The notes: generated by a model not told the origin, from the letters alone. A stretch of DNA of 64,000 bases from Allolobophora icterica (GCA_963556255.1 OY744607.1:41178390-41242389); one strand, 5' to 3'; counted from the first letter of the stretch, positions 21,601-34,792 are shown. Numbers and translations: made by a program.

Positions 21601-24559
21601 TTGATTGGACAGGGCAGTGATAGTCATCTGTCAGCTCTTAAAGTTAGTCAATGGAAAGGAAACGCTTATCAATTATATCATTGACTACGACAAATATCTG
21701 ACAGACCATAAATTAACCCATAATCATATTATATTTGACTGCCCACATGTAATACGCATGAATTATAATGTGCCCAAGTGGAAGTGACTTAATATCCTCA
21801 TCATAGAAACATGGAAGATTTGTTATCTGTTGAGCACGAGTCTGGTCAACTCGGTAGCATTTTAAATAAGTTGGCAGTTTGTCAATTGGAGATTGTAGGT
21901 GCCAAACAAATCAGGAAAACCTGAGTGCATTAGTAGAAACTCAGCTAACCTTTGTAGAGCCCCAGATGAATCAGGAAGTTCTTTTAAGTGCCTTGGTGGA
22001 AACTGGAAAGTCAGCGGGAATGTATGTGTGCCAAGCCACTATAGAGAAATCGTGTTTCTAGAGTTTATGCAGAGCCTTTTCTTGGATAGGACCTTAGAGG
22101 AGAGATCAGGCTGAGTTAAAATATGTCGTGGGAGATTCGAACCCTAGTGAATGTTCGCCGAGCATTGCTGCGCCAGAAACGGAAGCCGCGGACATCCCAC
22201 TCGTCATCCCTGGTAAAGCGCCTCTGGGTTCCAGTTTTATGAACTCGGCAGGCCAGGCAAGTTCAACTGAGGTTAGACATCGCTCTCGGCTCAATAAATG
22301 GCGCCAACAGCGCCAGTTAAAGGAGTCAAAACACATGCTCTCAGCGCTCCCAATCTGGGTTCGAATCCGATCGAGGCTTCGTCAGGCCGTGCCACCTCCT
22401 CGACTGCACTTCCACGACAGCACGTGTGTTCGCTAGAGGGCAATACGCACGCGATAATTCGATCTGGCAATGCAACAGAATATTCAAGATCACCCGTTTT
22501 CTGGCAGGTCTGCTGAGGGAGACTACTAACAGGGTTTGATGAAAAGCCATCCAGTTTTGACTAAAAAAGTTCCAGAATCAACTAGTAGAAGTGCGGTAGA
22601 TTTTAATCGCCCATAGGTTCAAAAGTTTACCAGGCTTGTAAGGACGCGCTTGAACTTAAAATCTGGAAATGGACAAGACAAGTTTCAAGATTGTTCAATG
22701 TTCACAAGCCGTTAAATATAGTTACAATTAAATGTGTCCGGTAATATTATCCACTAAATTCGCAAAACAGTCGAAATTTCACACGATCTGGTTGTGTAAA
22801 TATGCCTACTGGCGCTATATAACTCTTGATTTAGCATTAAATTACCCTTTCAGTATTAGCCTTGCTGCATGTTTTTAGAATGACCTTTAGAAGTCGTCTG
22901 AGCCATACAATAATCTGATCTAATGCATGAACAGGCTATGATCTAACTTCCAAGAGTTGACCGCGTAAAGTCGTTTATTAAGTTAGATGGGTTCCCTACG
23001 ACAAGGACAGGTGTGGAAGATATGGTGGATATTTGACATTATTCTCATACGCTGGATTCCTATGTAAGATATATGAAGACCATTATTATGGGATTACAAT
23101 CTCATCCAATCTTCAGCATATTTGACGCAGCTGTCTGGGTGTTACTTTTAACATTCATGGCAAACAGTTGAGGGCCCTGCATATTCACCCTTACTTACCT
23201 ATCTCTGTTTTGTATAAATACAGAATTTGCTTAATCGTTTCTAACATGTACGAGGTTACCGAGGCCAGGTTTGCTTATCTTACTTATTCGTCATTTGTGT
23301 TGCGCATTTTGTAAGTTTTGATGGCATTTTCTTCGCATGTCATCTTGGCATAAGTGACTGGATGGTGGACTTCCTCGTGGATGATCGATTATAGAACCAC
23401 GGACATCTTACACCATCTACAGCTGGGTATTTTAGTCTTGGCCGAGGAGAAGCGACGCTGGTCTTTGAACTGACCGCAACCGTTAGTCACTGGTTGCTAT
23501 TCGATCTCACCATAGCCGACACCTTCTTGTGTTCGTAGTAAAGCCTTTGTAGCAGACCAAAACTCGAACACTGTGCTAGGCTACAGTATTATCGTCACTA
23601 CGCGAAATTATTCTGGTCAGTTCTTCCAATAGGCCTACCGGATGAGTACAAACATCAAGGCCTAACAATTATTGATTCAAAATGTTCAAAATGTATTAGT
23701 AACCGTCTGTTAGTCTCTGATAAATTTATTTGCAGTTATTAAATTACTCGTCTACTGTATTTGGTTTTGATTAAGCGCCTGTGACTAAGCTGGTTCCCAT
23801 AGCTTTGCTTTTTAGGGTTTTGACTAAAGAATTCCGGAGAAGAAATACAAACAGATTAAGACACAATGGTCAGTCGTCATTTATTAACCAAAGATATAAT
23901 GTGACTAATTCACGTGTTTAATTGGAATCACCTACATAGAATCAGGGAAACAAAATGTTGATGGACCTCAGATATGCCCAAATGGACCATTTACTTTCAA
24001 AATGGATATTAACATGCCTAATTGCCTGTCTGGTCCATATCATCTTCCAACCATTCATGTACCGTATATATAGGCAACTTTGCCGTTTGCCGGTATTTCC
24101 TCGTCTCATTCTGTGGAATAGGACGATTAACATTTCGTATCCTAAACGTTAACTTCACTCTAAAATCTTAGTCGTTGGCCTAATCTGATCTGATCTCATC
24201 GTCCCTGACCTTACCTAGCATAACTTAATCCAACCCAAGTTCGGTATCTACATGTCGAGAAAAAGGTCGGTGTCTCTTACATAAATCGACCATAATTATG
24301 AGAACTGAATAGATCCGGGGAAAGACCCCTCTAGCCGCAGCCATGTATGTCAGTTGACCAGTACCGGATGGAGGTTTTCTCAAGCCACCGGAACGAGTCC
24401 ATTTTACAGTCGCCATAGCTAATCAGCAATACATCAATGATGTCCCATGTCGGGTGGAAGGCTAGCAATTGCGCAGGAGCTACGCCACCAGATACTGGAC
24501 CAGCTGCATGAGGCACACAAGTTCTTATTAACATGTCGAAACACTCCTTACACTACGAC
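21601..24559. other. No gene recognised in about 3 kb
   Basis: Only short frames are present. The frame at about 22128-22436 has no recognisable motif. A tRNA B-box-like word GGTTCGAATCC lies at 22358-22368 without a matching A box or cloverleaf, so it may be a SINE scrap. Confidence 0.4.
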
Positions 24560-24769
24560 GAGAGAACCAGGGCTGTAGTCGAGGGTATACGCGGGTATAC
24601 AGCGTGTACTCACCTCTTAGAGACCGTATAGGCCCTACTCGTCTCAAAAAATATTTGTATTTATTTATATTAAAATACTGTAGCGTATACTCACCTCTAA
24701 TTTGTTTCGGACAACTAACCGGTAGCGTGTACTGACCGCTAATTTTACCACTACAGCCCTGGAGAGAAC
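24560..24769. mobile_element. Short hAT-type MITE (194 bp) with exact 8-bp duplication
   Basis: Element 24568-24761 starts CAGGGCTGTAGT and ends ACTACAGCCCTG. It is flanked by GAGAGAAC at 24560-24567 and 24762-24769. Inside, three related words (GTGTACTCACCTCT, GTATACTCACCTCT, GTGTACTGACCGCT) are spaced along the element. No coding. Confidence 0.93.
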
Positions 24770-25680
24770 CCCCGGCGATCCTGTTCTGATGGGGCGTGTC
24801 TTTAGAACGGAATTGGACCAAGTACAGTGTCACCAACTTCGGGCGAATGGAAAATTCAAGTTGCAGCTTACGCGATTTTTCAGAAATATAGAAAGTTGTG
24901 CGGTGGAAGTAAATGGACACCAGCAACAGACTGTAAAGAAACGCGCAGGTCAGCGGACATATATAAAGTGATGCAGACGGCCAACACAGCAGTTCCAATG
25001 ACATGGCGTCAACCAGATGCGTGCAGCTCAACCAACAACCACAGATATCACAATAGAGCCAGAGACAAACACATCGAACGCGACAACATCGATAGCAACC
25101 GACGAACTCGTTTCGGAGACGTCTTCGAATCTGCCACAAATACTATACACCTAGGGAAACAGGAAGATATACCTATTCAAAAGTACAATTGCAAGGCGAG
25201 ACAATGACAATCACGGCTAAAAACACTACACTAGGAAAGGCGAGCAGCGCCATTATCGCAGAAAGACGTTCCCGTGCAGAACTAGAACACAACCAAACAG
25301 ACTAAATTTATGAACTATGCTCCAAGCAAACATGCACGCCTTAGATGAATAAGAAGATGAAGAGCAATCTCCTAAGCTAGCCCTGAGGCATGAGGCAGCC
25401 ATGGGAATTATGTGTAAGCGACTTTATTTTCTTAGCCCCTGCATATGAGGGCGGATGGCCAGTCCTCTCCCTCACCGTCTTCTCTTCCCACCGACAGCTT
25501 ACGTGTACTCATCATAGCTGAGCTGTGTAGCGGGTGCATGTTGAGCAGAAACAATAACGATAAGACTTGTTGTGTCAGAAGATAAAGAATACGACGCAAT
25601 ATATTATATCAATGGCAATTTTACACGTTATGAGAAATCTATGGTCCTTCCTTGTTAAATAACTGCCAATAAAAACACAA
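24770..25680. other. No supported gene; Thr/Ser-rich frame noted
   Basis: A plus-strand frame around 25020-25155 reads like a Thr/Ser-rich extracellular linker (TTTDITIEPETNTSNATTS) and starts just after GATGCGTGCAG, a weak acceptor. There is no domain, start or second exon, so it is not called as a gene. Confidence 0.25.
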
Positions 25681-25686
25681 AGTAAT

Positions 25687-25984
<298 letters not shown>

Positions 25985-26430
25985 TCTTTCCTTTAATTAA
26001 GCGCCTGCTAACCGCACTGCGCTGTACAGTGAACATACAATAGTAGAAACGGGAGCCACGCAGGGCGCCTTACATAATTATAATTATGTATACAGTAGAA
26101 GCACATGATAACAGTTTTACAGGAGTCGAATACAACTGAATACAATTTACAGAAGTTTATTTATGGAATGTGCTGCTTGTCGGTATAGATATTTAAATTC
26201 AATTAGAAATCGGTTTCTTAGTCGAACTAAAACATTCTTCAGTATATTCAAAGACAATCAGTTTAACAGAAATCAGTCAGCAACATACACACGCTCTGTT
26301 TTGACACACGAAATCAAAATATAAAGAGATTTATGCGATTAAAGAGCATTCCCGTCGTTCGAAAATAATATAAATGCAACATATATCAACGAGTTGGGAG
26401 ATCGTTATTGTATGACGAGAACAACAGTGT

Positions 26431-27349
26431 CTAATAAGCAGACTTGTCCTCGAGACCAAGGTCTTGGTCTCGAGTGCACTCGAGTTCCTTTTTAAAAGTC
26501 TTGGTGTTGGTCTTGGTCTTGAGACCAAAAGTTTTGGTATTGGTCTTGAAGTTCAAAGTCTTGGTCTTGGTCTTGAGGTTCAAAGTTTTGGTCTTGGTCT
26601 CGCAAGACCAAGACCAAGACCGGCTGTCAATATGAAGTCATTTAACAAAACTCAAGAATTAAAAAATTATCAAGCCTGTTTGCATCATAGCCTACGACAA
26701 ATACCTACGGACGGATACAAGTCTTGTTAGTCAGGAAAACCCAATGGCAGCAGCAACTAAGTTGTGCTGTATCTGGAAGCCCTGCCGAGACTTTTTCTGA
26801 GCGAGACGGTCTGATAAACCATGGGAGGATTTAAAAAAAGGCTCACGACTTGTAGATTTAAATCCAGTGCTTGAAAAGCTACGGTGTGTTCCAGCGACTT
26901 CAGCACCTATGGAAAGTATTTTTTCACATGGCGAAATTTTTATGAGGCTCCACAAGGCACGTCTTGGTTAACAAATTCTGATCGAATTGGTTTTTATAAA
27001 ATACAGAAGGCATTTGGAATAACATTTTGCATGAAGGACTTTTGTAAAAACGAATTCGGAATTCTCTGCAGTCCGCATTTAAACTTAATTTGCTTGAATA
27101 AATAAAAGACTTAAGTTTTCATTAAAATAGCGAGTAGTCCGACTTGACAAATTTATTTGACAGAAAAAGAAGTCTTGGCCTGAATATGATTTTTTGGGTC
27201 TTGGTCTCGGTCTTGGTCTCGAGGTTCAAAGTCCTGGTCTTGGTCTTGGTCTTGGTATCGAGGTTCAAAATCTTGGTCTTGGTCTCGAGGTTAAAAGTCT
27301 TGGTCTTGGTCTTGAGGTTTAAGGTCTTGACAACAAGACTGCTAATAAG
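26431..27349 (+). mobile_element. hAT element with GGTCTT arrays and a transposase relic
   Basis: Element 26439-27341 (903 bp) has exact 8-bp duplications CTAATAAG at 26431-26438 and 27342-27349. TIRs: CAGACTTGTCCTCGAGACC at the left, CAGTCTTGTTGTCAAGACC as reverse complement of the right. Both ends carry arrays of GGTCTTGGTCTTGAGGTTCA-like units in the same orientation (26455-26620 and 27195-27335). The centre holds a hAT C-terminal dimerisation-domain remnant (about 26847-26960: VPATSAPMESIFSHGEIFMRLHKARL). The N-terminal transposase regions are absent, so it is a deletion derivative. Confidence 0.93.
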
Positions 27350-28379
27350 CACATCTGTGGGACTACGCAGCGAATCGGTCTTAATTTGGCAATTTATTCC
27401 ATTTCATAAATCTGTCAGTCATCAAACCTGCCTTTTAATAAATCTCTCTTTTTAGTAAAACCTCGCACAGGGTAGCTAAAATGATACGATTACGAATAAT
27501 CTACAGAAGTCTATTAAAACTCCAAACTAATGAATTGATTGTTTATTATTCACTGATTGGAATAGCTGCTTCTATCGTTCTTGATGTGAGCTTACATGTC
27601 TTTCCACATGTCGGTGGATATCTCCGTGTTTTCCTGGTTTTAACAATAGTTTTACATTTTAGTAATTAGCCGTGATGTTTTTCTGTGGGCATCGCTCAAC
27701 ATTCACTATGCTCGTTAAACCTCCTCAGCATTTGCTACCATTGGACTTCTCATAATTATGCATTTTTATACGAATATGAGAACTTACATACCACCCTTCT
27801 GAAGCTGAAAATTGGTTCCTCAAACATAGCGTATAGAGTTAACCCACTTTATTTTCTTCAATCCTTTATTAAAAGTCTCATTTAATGTTAACCCAAGCAT
27901 GCAGAAATCCTCCGCAGTGAATCCTCACTGACGAACAAAAGGTCTACAACTGTAGTAGGACACATTTACCAAACTGGCCTTTGTGGGCTTACTAAGATGA
28001 AAAATATAAGACGATCTTTTCTAGTAATCAAGATTTTTAAATCGTTTTGGGAGTTGATTGATAGACGTTAAATAAATGTTTTGTTACATTACAGTAGGGG
28101 GCCTATATAAATGTTTGATGAACAATGTGCGGTTATCTAACCTGTGTAATTAGCATTTTCGGTTTTTAAAGGCGATCTTTGATAGTTTTCGTGACCTCTG
28201 TCTTGGCGTTTCTTTCAAATTTTTTTCTAAACTTTTAATTTTTGCCATGCTTTGATGTTTCTATGGTAACAAATCAGTCAGCAACATACACAAGCTCTTT
28301 CAAAATGACAGACTCGCTTATTGAGGCGGTTGATTCTGCTGAAACATCTTTCACTCTACTATGTCCTCCACAGATTTTG

Positions 28380-29283
28380 ACAATGTTACCTTCATCTCTG
28401 ACTCCGCAATCTTGATATTACTTTTGATCCACACCTCTCCTGCTCTAACCACAACTTCAACTCTCGCGCTCCTGCTTTATGCACACTGGTGACCTCCTAT
28501 GCATCCGACCCATGTTCTACCTAAAAGCTGCCTCCACCATTGCTACCTCCATTGTTCATTGAAAGCTTGATTACTGCAATTCCCTCTTCCTCAACCTTGA
28601 ATCCACCCAAATCAAGCGTCTGCAACTTATCAAAAACTCACTAGCCAGGGATGTCACTAGAACGCCCATACACCGTCATATCACTCTAATCCTCAAGTCA
28701 CTCCATTGGCTAAAAATCCCAGAGAAAATCTACTTCAAAGACCTATCACTAACTTACAGATCCCTACAATATTCCCACCCCAAGTACCTCCGTGATCTCT
28801 TCACCATCCAGGCAACCCGATCCACCCAATCATCTTCCAATCTCAATTTTTCTTGACCCCAATCACTACTCATCTCAAGTTCTCCAACCGAGCCATATCC
28901 AGCAAAGCACCACGACTCTGGAACGATATCCCCTCTGGATTATGCAGATTCTCGGTTCCTCCATCATCATTGCAAACGTCCTACATCATCCTCATGTTTC
29001 TCTATCTATCACACTCGCACAAAACTGAAGTCTCACCTTTTCAAGTACTTCTAACCTAACCCATCTGATACTACGCCTTTCAATTCTTCTCGCCCCAAAC
29101 GACATCCACCTTAACTGCTGCTCTGCATCCTCTCTTGATCTGGCCGCCTGGAAACCGGACTCGGACCACCCTTGACTACTCTCTGGAAACCCTCTCTGAT
29201 TTGACGTAGCGCTCGTGAATAGGCTGGTGCCCTTCGTTATACCTTCGAGTGGCGTTCTAAAAGTTTGGAGATTGCGTTTACGA
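28380..29283 (+). mobile_element. L2-type LINE relic, flank of gene copy 3
   Basis: Readable pieces include IVHCKLDYCNSLFLNLESTQ, KRLQLIKNSLARDVTRTP, LILKSLHWLKI and PKYLRDLFTIQ, then KAPRLWNDIPSGL in another frame. These are successive C-terminal blocks of L2-type ORF2. The 3' end ends in TTTACGATTACGATTG. It is better preserved than the related relics beside copies 1 and 2. Confidence 0.85.
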
Positions 29284-29449
29284 TTACGATTGCTGCCCCA
29301 TAATTATGAGGAATACTAAAATCTTTAGCATACATGAAACAACCGGGGTTTCTAACTCGTATCATGAAAAGAAACTAAGTTTTCAATTTACTCATTATAG
29401 TGAATAAACAAAACATCTGCAATAATCAGGTAATCGAACATCTAACAAA

Positions 29450-29700
29450 AATCCATATGGTTAAAAAAGCAAGCGTTAAAAATAGATAACAACTGCAAGG
29501 TTCAATGTTGTTCTCTTGAATAAAGCAGCCTATAGCTATCGAATAAAGCAAATCGAATTGTTGACAAAACATACACCTGAATAAAATATATAGCTTTAAA
29601 CTAACAATTGCATGGTCCAATGTTGCCCTATTGAATATCATTACCAGTTAAGGTAGTAGGGTCTCCCACGTCCCGGACCTTGAGTATAACAATACACCAA
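29450..29700. repeat. About 95-bp tandem repeat, 3' flank of gene copy 3
   Basis: Two to three units with AAGCGTTAAAAATAG, ATGTTGTTCTCTTGAAT, AATCGAATTGTTGACAAAAC and ACAATTGCATGGTCCAATG. Confidence 0.8.
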
Positions 29701-29762
29701 CAAATCTTGAATGTAATTGTAAACCCACGAAATTCTTTCTTCTGATTATGTCATGTTTTGCT

Positions 29763-31019
29763 TCACCGAATGTTGGGAGACGGATTTATTTCTAGAAGAA
29801 TTACTGTTGCCTCATATTTGTCAATACGGACAATCTTGGAGGAAAAGGTTCCATCAGACTTGAGATCGGCCAGGCGTGCAATGACTGCACAACCCGTCGA
29901 TTCAATGCCTTTCTCTTTTAACTTAGCTTCAATGTTATTGTAGCCCTCCTGTGCATGTATAGGCATATCGACAATGTATGGTACTCTACCACGTATGCGC
30001 TGAGGCTTCATTAAATCAACCAAAACATCGTCAACGATCTTGTGGGCTTCATCGTATCTGTTGGAACACATCGGGGGTTTACCTTTCTTTCGGCGGAAGA
30101 CAATTCCACACTTTCCACTGCGATGTAGACTTTCAACGCGGAATCCGTCAAAATAATGCTGGTCATGCCCGTCCAAATCATTGTAGACTAGACAGAAGTT
30201 CTCCAGCCAGTCGTATTTGTCGCGCATGAGGTTACTAATCTCAGTGACGAGACCCTGGTTTGATCCACCCACATCGAGTTTCGAATTGATGTCGTTGAGC
30301 ATGTTTCCTCTAAAGTTTTCAACGCATCTGTCGAGTACGGATTGGACTTTAGTGCATATTTCCTTCAACCGACTGTCAAACTGCTTTGTCTCCTCTTTGG
30401 CGTATTCTTTCCCACGCTTCACAGTCTCGTAGGTTGCAAGTACTATCAATCCGCCGCACAATAGCTGCAGTAGCCGAATTGCAAGGGCTGAAATTTTCGG
30501 TCGGTCACCGCCTGTCTTATTGTAGAACTCGTCCAGTATGCTCTTCTGGAAAAGACCATTTCCAGCCATTCCGTCAAAGAGGGCATTCAGGGATAGGGTG
30601 ATATTTGGGCAGGCGCAGACCTCCTTCAGTTTTTCCTGATTCTTCTTCTTCTTAGCCTCTTCTTTTGCTTTTCCAATTTTAAAACAAAGCCGCATTCCTT
30701 CCTTAATTTGATTCACAACAATTCCATATTGCAGCTCCGTGAACTCCCATTTGATCATCTTATCTAAGTCTTTGATGTCATCTCTCACTTGGTCAATCTT
30801 GTTGTTCAGTTTCTCGAAGGAACGAAGAATTTCTTTATGTTTGCTATCTGGAAGAAAACCCTGGATGAGCCCCAACACAGCTCCAACAAATGGAAATGCT
30901 GAGCTCAGCTTATCTGCAATCTTAAGAATTTTTTCAACAGCCGCAAACTTGGTAACCAGTTCAGAAGCTTGGCTCAAAATGTTCAGAGAATTCGTTGCTA
31001 TTTTAACTGCATCGGCCAT
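29763..31019 (-). CDS. SE-cephalotoxin/rapunzel-like helical protein, paralogue 3
   Basis: A single exon of 418 residues starting MADAVKIATNS (ATG at 31019). The frame is open a little upstream, but the start matches the paralogues. TTGTTTTTACAG lies 42 bases before it. The layout is as in copy 1: hydrophobic LSSAFPFVGAVLGLIQGFLP, coiled coil, LLQLLCGGLIVLATYETV helix, Cys-containing C-terminal region. It carries the long form of the segment before AQEG, like copy 1. Its C-terminus runs about eight residues past the point where the others end. A tract around residues 246-281 is identical in protein to copy 1 although the rest is clearly diverged. It has no premature stop. Function not known, family inferred. 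Confidence 0.8.
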   Translation of the reverse strand: MADAVKIATNSLNILSQASELVTKFAAVEKILKIADKLSSAFPFVGAVLGLIQGFLPDSKHKEILRSFEKLNNKIDQVRDDIKDLDKMIKWEFTELQYGIVVNQIKEGMRLCFKIGKAKEEAKKKKNQEKLKEVCACPNITLSLNALFDGMAGNGLFQKSILDEFYNKTGGDRPKISALAIRLLQLLCGGLIVLATYETVKRGKEYAKEETKQFDSRLKEICTKVQSVLDRCVENFRGNMLNDINSKLDVGGSNQGLVTEISNLMRDKYDWLENFCLVYNDLDGHDQHYFDGFRVESLHRSGKCGIVFRRKKGKPPMCSNRYDEAHKIVDDVLVDLMKPQRIRGRVPYIVDMPIHAQEGYNNIEAKLKEKGIESTGCAVIARLADLKSDGTFSSKIVRIDKYEATVILLEINPSPNIR

Positions 31020-31061
31020 TTTCAAGAGATTAGATGGCTGAACGTGTGATTCCAACAGCTA

Positions 31062-31077
31062 CTGTAAAAACAACACA
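31062..31077 (-). promoter_or_regulatory. Candidate 3' splice acceptor before copy 3 ATG
   Basis: In gene sense the sequence reads TGTTGTTTTTACAG followed by TAGCTG, 42 bases upstream of the ATG. Confidence 0.6.
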
Positions 31078-31090
31078 TTTTCTCAAATTT

Positions 31091-31639
31091 TCTTAAAGAG
31101 AAATACACGTTCAACGTATAATTATGTGAAATCAAAACTGTAATGCCGTATTACAGGTACTTTCACTGGCTAGGTATGTGATCAATAGTCTCAGGATGGG
31201 TTGAAGCTCAACATCAAGAATACCGTGGATATTGTACCGCCTGCAGAATGTTGCGCCAGATATTTGTTGACTATGATGATCAGTATTTATTTTTATTGTA
31301 TGTGTGTATATTCGTTAAATGAGTAAATTGGTTGCCATACCGCAACCAGGAACAATGGAGTTAAGAAAAGATAGGAAAATGAAGTTCAATCAGATCACAG
31401 AGAGCAATGCTCGCGACTATCGTCTATAAACTACTCCCGAGATGAAATTTCGATTGTATTTCTCGGTAGTTCAGAGTCATGTGGGCGCGTCCGTAGGTTA
31501 TAACTTCGAACCAACAGCGTGGGAAAGAGATCGCGAAGGACATGGTACTTATCCTCGCAACCTGCCATGTAAGGAACTGGTCCACAAATACTCCCAGAAA
31601 TTTGACCGAGGTTACTTATGGTATAGGGTTATTGTCCAT
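31091..31639. other. Upstream spacer of copy 3, no gene
   Basis: The 5' flank of copy 3 may hold its promoter and first exon, but no clear core-promoter motif stands out. The frame at 31442-31732 is partly antisense to the LINE that follows. Confidence 0.4.
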
Positions 31640-34280
31640 AATGAGTGTTTCCCGTTGTTTCCGGGATATGTTTACGATGTGAGCAGAATAGAATGTAATT
31701 TGTCTTTTATAGATTCAATGATAATTTGTTGACTCTGAACCAGTCAATGACTTTTGTAAGTTCTTCAATTATTAATTGAAAGTTTTCTGGTATGATTTGT
31801 GAGAAGCAACAATGTTGGTATCATAAGAGAAAAGCACAAAACGCAAGAAGCGTTTTGGTGAAGCGTTTGGGGGGTCATTAATAAAATTACGAAAAGGAGG
31901 GGTCCAAGAAGTGATCCTTGTGGTACACCAAATTTATTTAATTTCAATTTTGATAGGAAACCATTGCATAGGACCTGTTGTTTCCTTTTATCAAGGTAGC
32001 TTTTGAACCAATCCTGTGCAATACCACGTATTCAAATATTTTGAAGTTTGTTAAGGAGTATTTCATGATTTACAGTATCAAATGCTTTTGCAATGTCGAT
32101 AAAAAAAAACCTAATGCGTGTTTGCCACGGTCAATAACGGATGAGATATTATCCTAGATATTCAAAAGTGACATAGCAGTTGAATGATCGGGCTGAAATC
32201 CATGTTGAGAAATATGTAAGATGTTTCTTTATTAACATAGTGAAATCGACGAATAAACATGACTTTTTCAAGGAATTTGGAAAAAATGGTAGGATAGAAA
32301 TTGGTCTGTAGGTGGTCAGCTCCTCCTCTGGGCCTTGTTTATGGATTGGTGTGACTTTAGCTATTTTCAGGCTTTAAGGAACTATTCCTGTGGACAGAGA
32401 GCAGTTAGTGATAGCTGATAAAGGAGCAGCAATGTGTTCGAGTATAGGAAATACAACAGTTGGGTCGATCCCATCGAAGCCTGCACTATGAGAGACTTTT
32501 ATAGTATGACTAAGTGAGATTAGTTCAGTCGGGGAGGTGGGGTAAATAGCAAAAGAGGTTGGTAATTGTGGGCTGAGATAAGTATAAATAGTGTTATTGG
32601 AGGCGAGTATTTTCCCAATGAGATCATGAGCGACATTGGTAAAATAGTTGTTAAATTTCTCAGATCTCATATAACATCAGCATTTGTTATGTCACTACCA
32701 TTTAAGCATAAGTGACAAATTTTTCTTATCCTTAGAGTTAACTAAAGTTCTTATGATCTGCCACGTTTTTAAGGTCGTGAATGTATTTAAGAAATTCTGA
32801 TTCATAATAATTTCTTTCAGCTTTGGTGCAGACCGTTTTAAATTTATTTCGATAAGTAGTGAATTTAGATTTATTTTCGGGAGTTTGATTTTTGATATAT
32901 TTCATATACAATCTTGATTTTTGTTACATGATTTGAGCAAGCCGAGTGTCATCCAAGGTTTTTTTTTATCTTATTATGTGCTTTTAGTTGCTTATGTTTT
33001 AGGGGGAAAGCAGTATTATATGCTGCGTCTAATAATGAGAAGAACAGGTCATAAGAAGCATCTGAGTCATTTTTGGTGCAGGATTCTGATACAATGGACC
33101 AATCAATTTTGGATAATAAATTTTTAAATGTTCACATTAATGTTTCGAGTTTTCGAATTCGAAGTATTCTCTCCCTGTATAGGAATTTGATTGATTCTCA
33201 CCAAAATTGGAAGATAGTCGGATATGTCCGATGCAAGTATGTACGAGTCAATAATTTTTGAGGTTGTATTAGAGAAAACTTATCGATTAAGGTCGAGGAA
33301 ATTGGGATAATTCTTGTTGGTTGTGTAATGGATGGTAAAAAGTGGTAACCAGACATAATATCTAAAAAATTTGCAGTTAGGCATGATCTTAAGCTTTTAA
33401 TAAATCAATATTAAAACTTCCCATAAGATATATATCTTTAACTTTTAGTGTTAAAGAGGATAATAGTTGCCCAATTTCTTCATTTTAAGCAACCATATTG
33501 TGACCCGAAGGTCTATTTACTGTGCCAACAACAAAATAAGAACCGTGTGGTAGGGGGAATCTAATTAATAGAGCCTCATAGGTGCGATGCGAGCGACATT
33601 TTTAGGGTATTTCCATTTAGCTGAATCCGAGGTGGTTTTTTATGTAAAATCTTACGCCCCCTCCTCGACCAGAACTTCGGGGCTCATGGATGAATTTATA
33701 TCCTGCAATTTGGATTGAGTCAGCTGTGGATTCATCAAGCTAAGTTTCGGTGAGTGCAAGAATATCAACCGATACCTGGTGCACGAGTTGATCAATTGAT
33801 GAAACCTGTGAAGCGATGCTTCGACAGTTGATATGCATGAGTGATATCAAATGTCTCCCTGCAGAGAGAACAAGTTCTAAGTCTAGAGGAGTGCTATATT
33901 TAGAGACCAGAGGGCGCGTTATGTAATAGTTGTCGTCTGGGTCGAAGTCACAGTTGCGAGTTAATGCTCGATTTTCTTGTACATCCGTGTATATATCTCA
34001 AACCTAGGTCCCTCCCTCAATGAACTACTAGACAGGAGTCCATCGGGGGCGTCTGTTATACTCTGGGTAAATTCATCTTCACACATAATATGGTTACAAG
34101 GGAACAGAGTTGTTAAACAATTAGTGAAATACCAGGAGGATGGATCAATTTGGTTTGGTAGGGCAATTTCGTGGCAGCCTGAGTGGAATCCCCTCCCGCA
34201 GAGTGTACAGAATACTGCCTCTTGCGCAGTTTCAAACTTAAATGACACTTAACTAAGTTCAGCTCCCAAGAGTCCATGGT
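31640..34280 (-). pseudogene. Decayed LINE ORF2 (PHD-like, endonuclease, reverse transcriptase)
   Basis: Read on the minus strand, from high to low coordinates. About 34240-34100 gives a zinc-finger-like stretch (FCTLCGRGFHSGCHEIALP). About 33860-33400 gives endonuclease blocks MHINCRSIASQ, DILALTET and GRGGGVRF with stops. 32670-32374 gives NNYFTNVAHDLIGKIL and SAGFDGIDPTVVFPILEHI. About 31950-31880 gives GVPQGSLLGPLLF. About 31780-31660 gives VIDWFRVNKLSLNL. This is the order of a Daphne/CR1-like ORF2. Many frame shifts and stops are present, and the C-terminal end is missing. Together with the ORF1 relic at 35479-36247 it represents one old, nearly full-length element. Confidence 0.85.
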
Positions 34281-34758
34281 ACAGCTTGACCCCTGAGTGG
34301 TGGAATACACACAAAGCGATCTTGCAAAAAGAGAAAAAAAAAAACAAAGCAAGGTGGAAGCGAACTGGCCCTAATTCCTAATTTATAGTCCCTAAGTTTG
34401 CCAATAATGGAGCAAAATTGAAAATGAAAACCATGTAATTGATTTGACTTTCAAGTTTTCATCATATGACAAAAGGAGGATGGCATCATCGAATCATGAA
34501 TGACAAATGACAATAGAATAACAAAACAGTAGTATATCTGAATAACATAGTATCTGTTGTCGGCTTGGGTCTTACATTGCAAGTCTTGCATGTCTGAAGT
34601 GTGTACTGATAATATAATATCCATGTAAGTTATTTATCACTATAATTAGTTGAATTCGACACATTGTCAAGACAGTCCACAATTTAGAAGAACTGATACC
34701 TGCAAACATCAGTCTAATCTATACTATTGGGATTTGGATCCCATATCACCAATATACC

Positions 34759-34792
<34 letters not shown>

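Larger units (their letters stand above)
27430..31090. repeat. Segmental duplication block carrying gene copy 3
   Basis: Counterpart of 11090-14830, in the same orientation. About 300 bases present in the 3' flanks of copies 1 and 2 are missing here, just after the L2 relic. Confidence 0.85.

Noticed and set aside
22128..22436. 102-codon frame and nearby tRNA B-box-like word
   Set aside because: No recognisable protein motif. The B box lacks an A box and a cloverleaf.
24528..25139. 203-codon minus-strand frame
   Set aside because: It runs across the boundary of a hAT MITE and shows no domain. Composition is Cys/Arg/Tyr mixed without a family pattern.
25020..25155. Thr/Ser-rich plus-strand frame after a possible acceptor
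   Set aside because: Short, no domain, no start and no second exon. It could be chance, so no gene was called.
31442..31732. 96-codon plus-strand frame
   Set aside because: It partly overlaps, antisense, the LINE reverse-transcriptase relic (VIDWFRVNKLSLNL on the minus strand).
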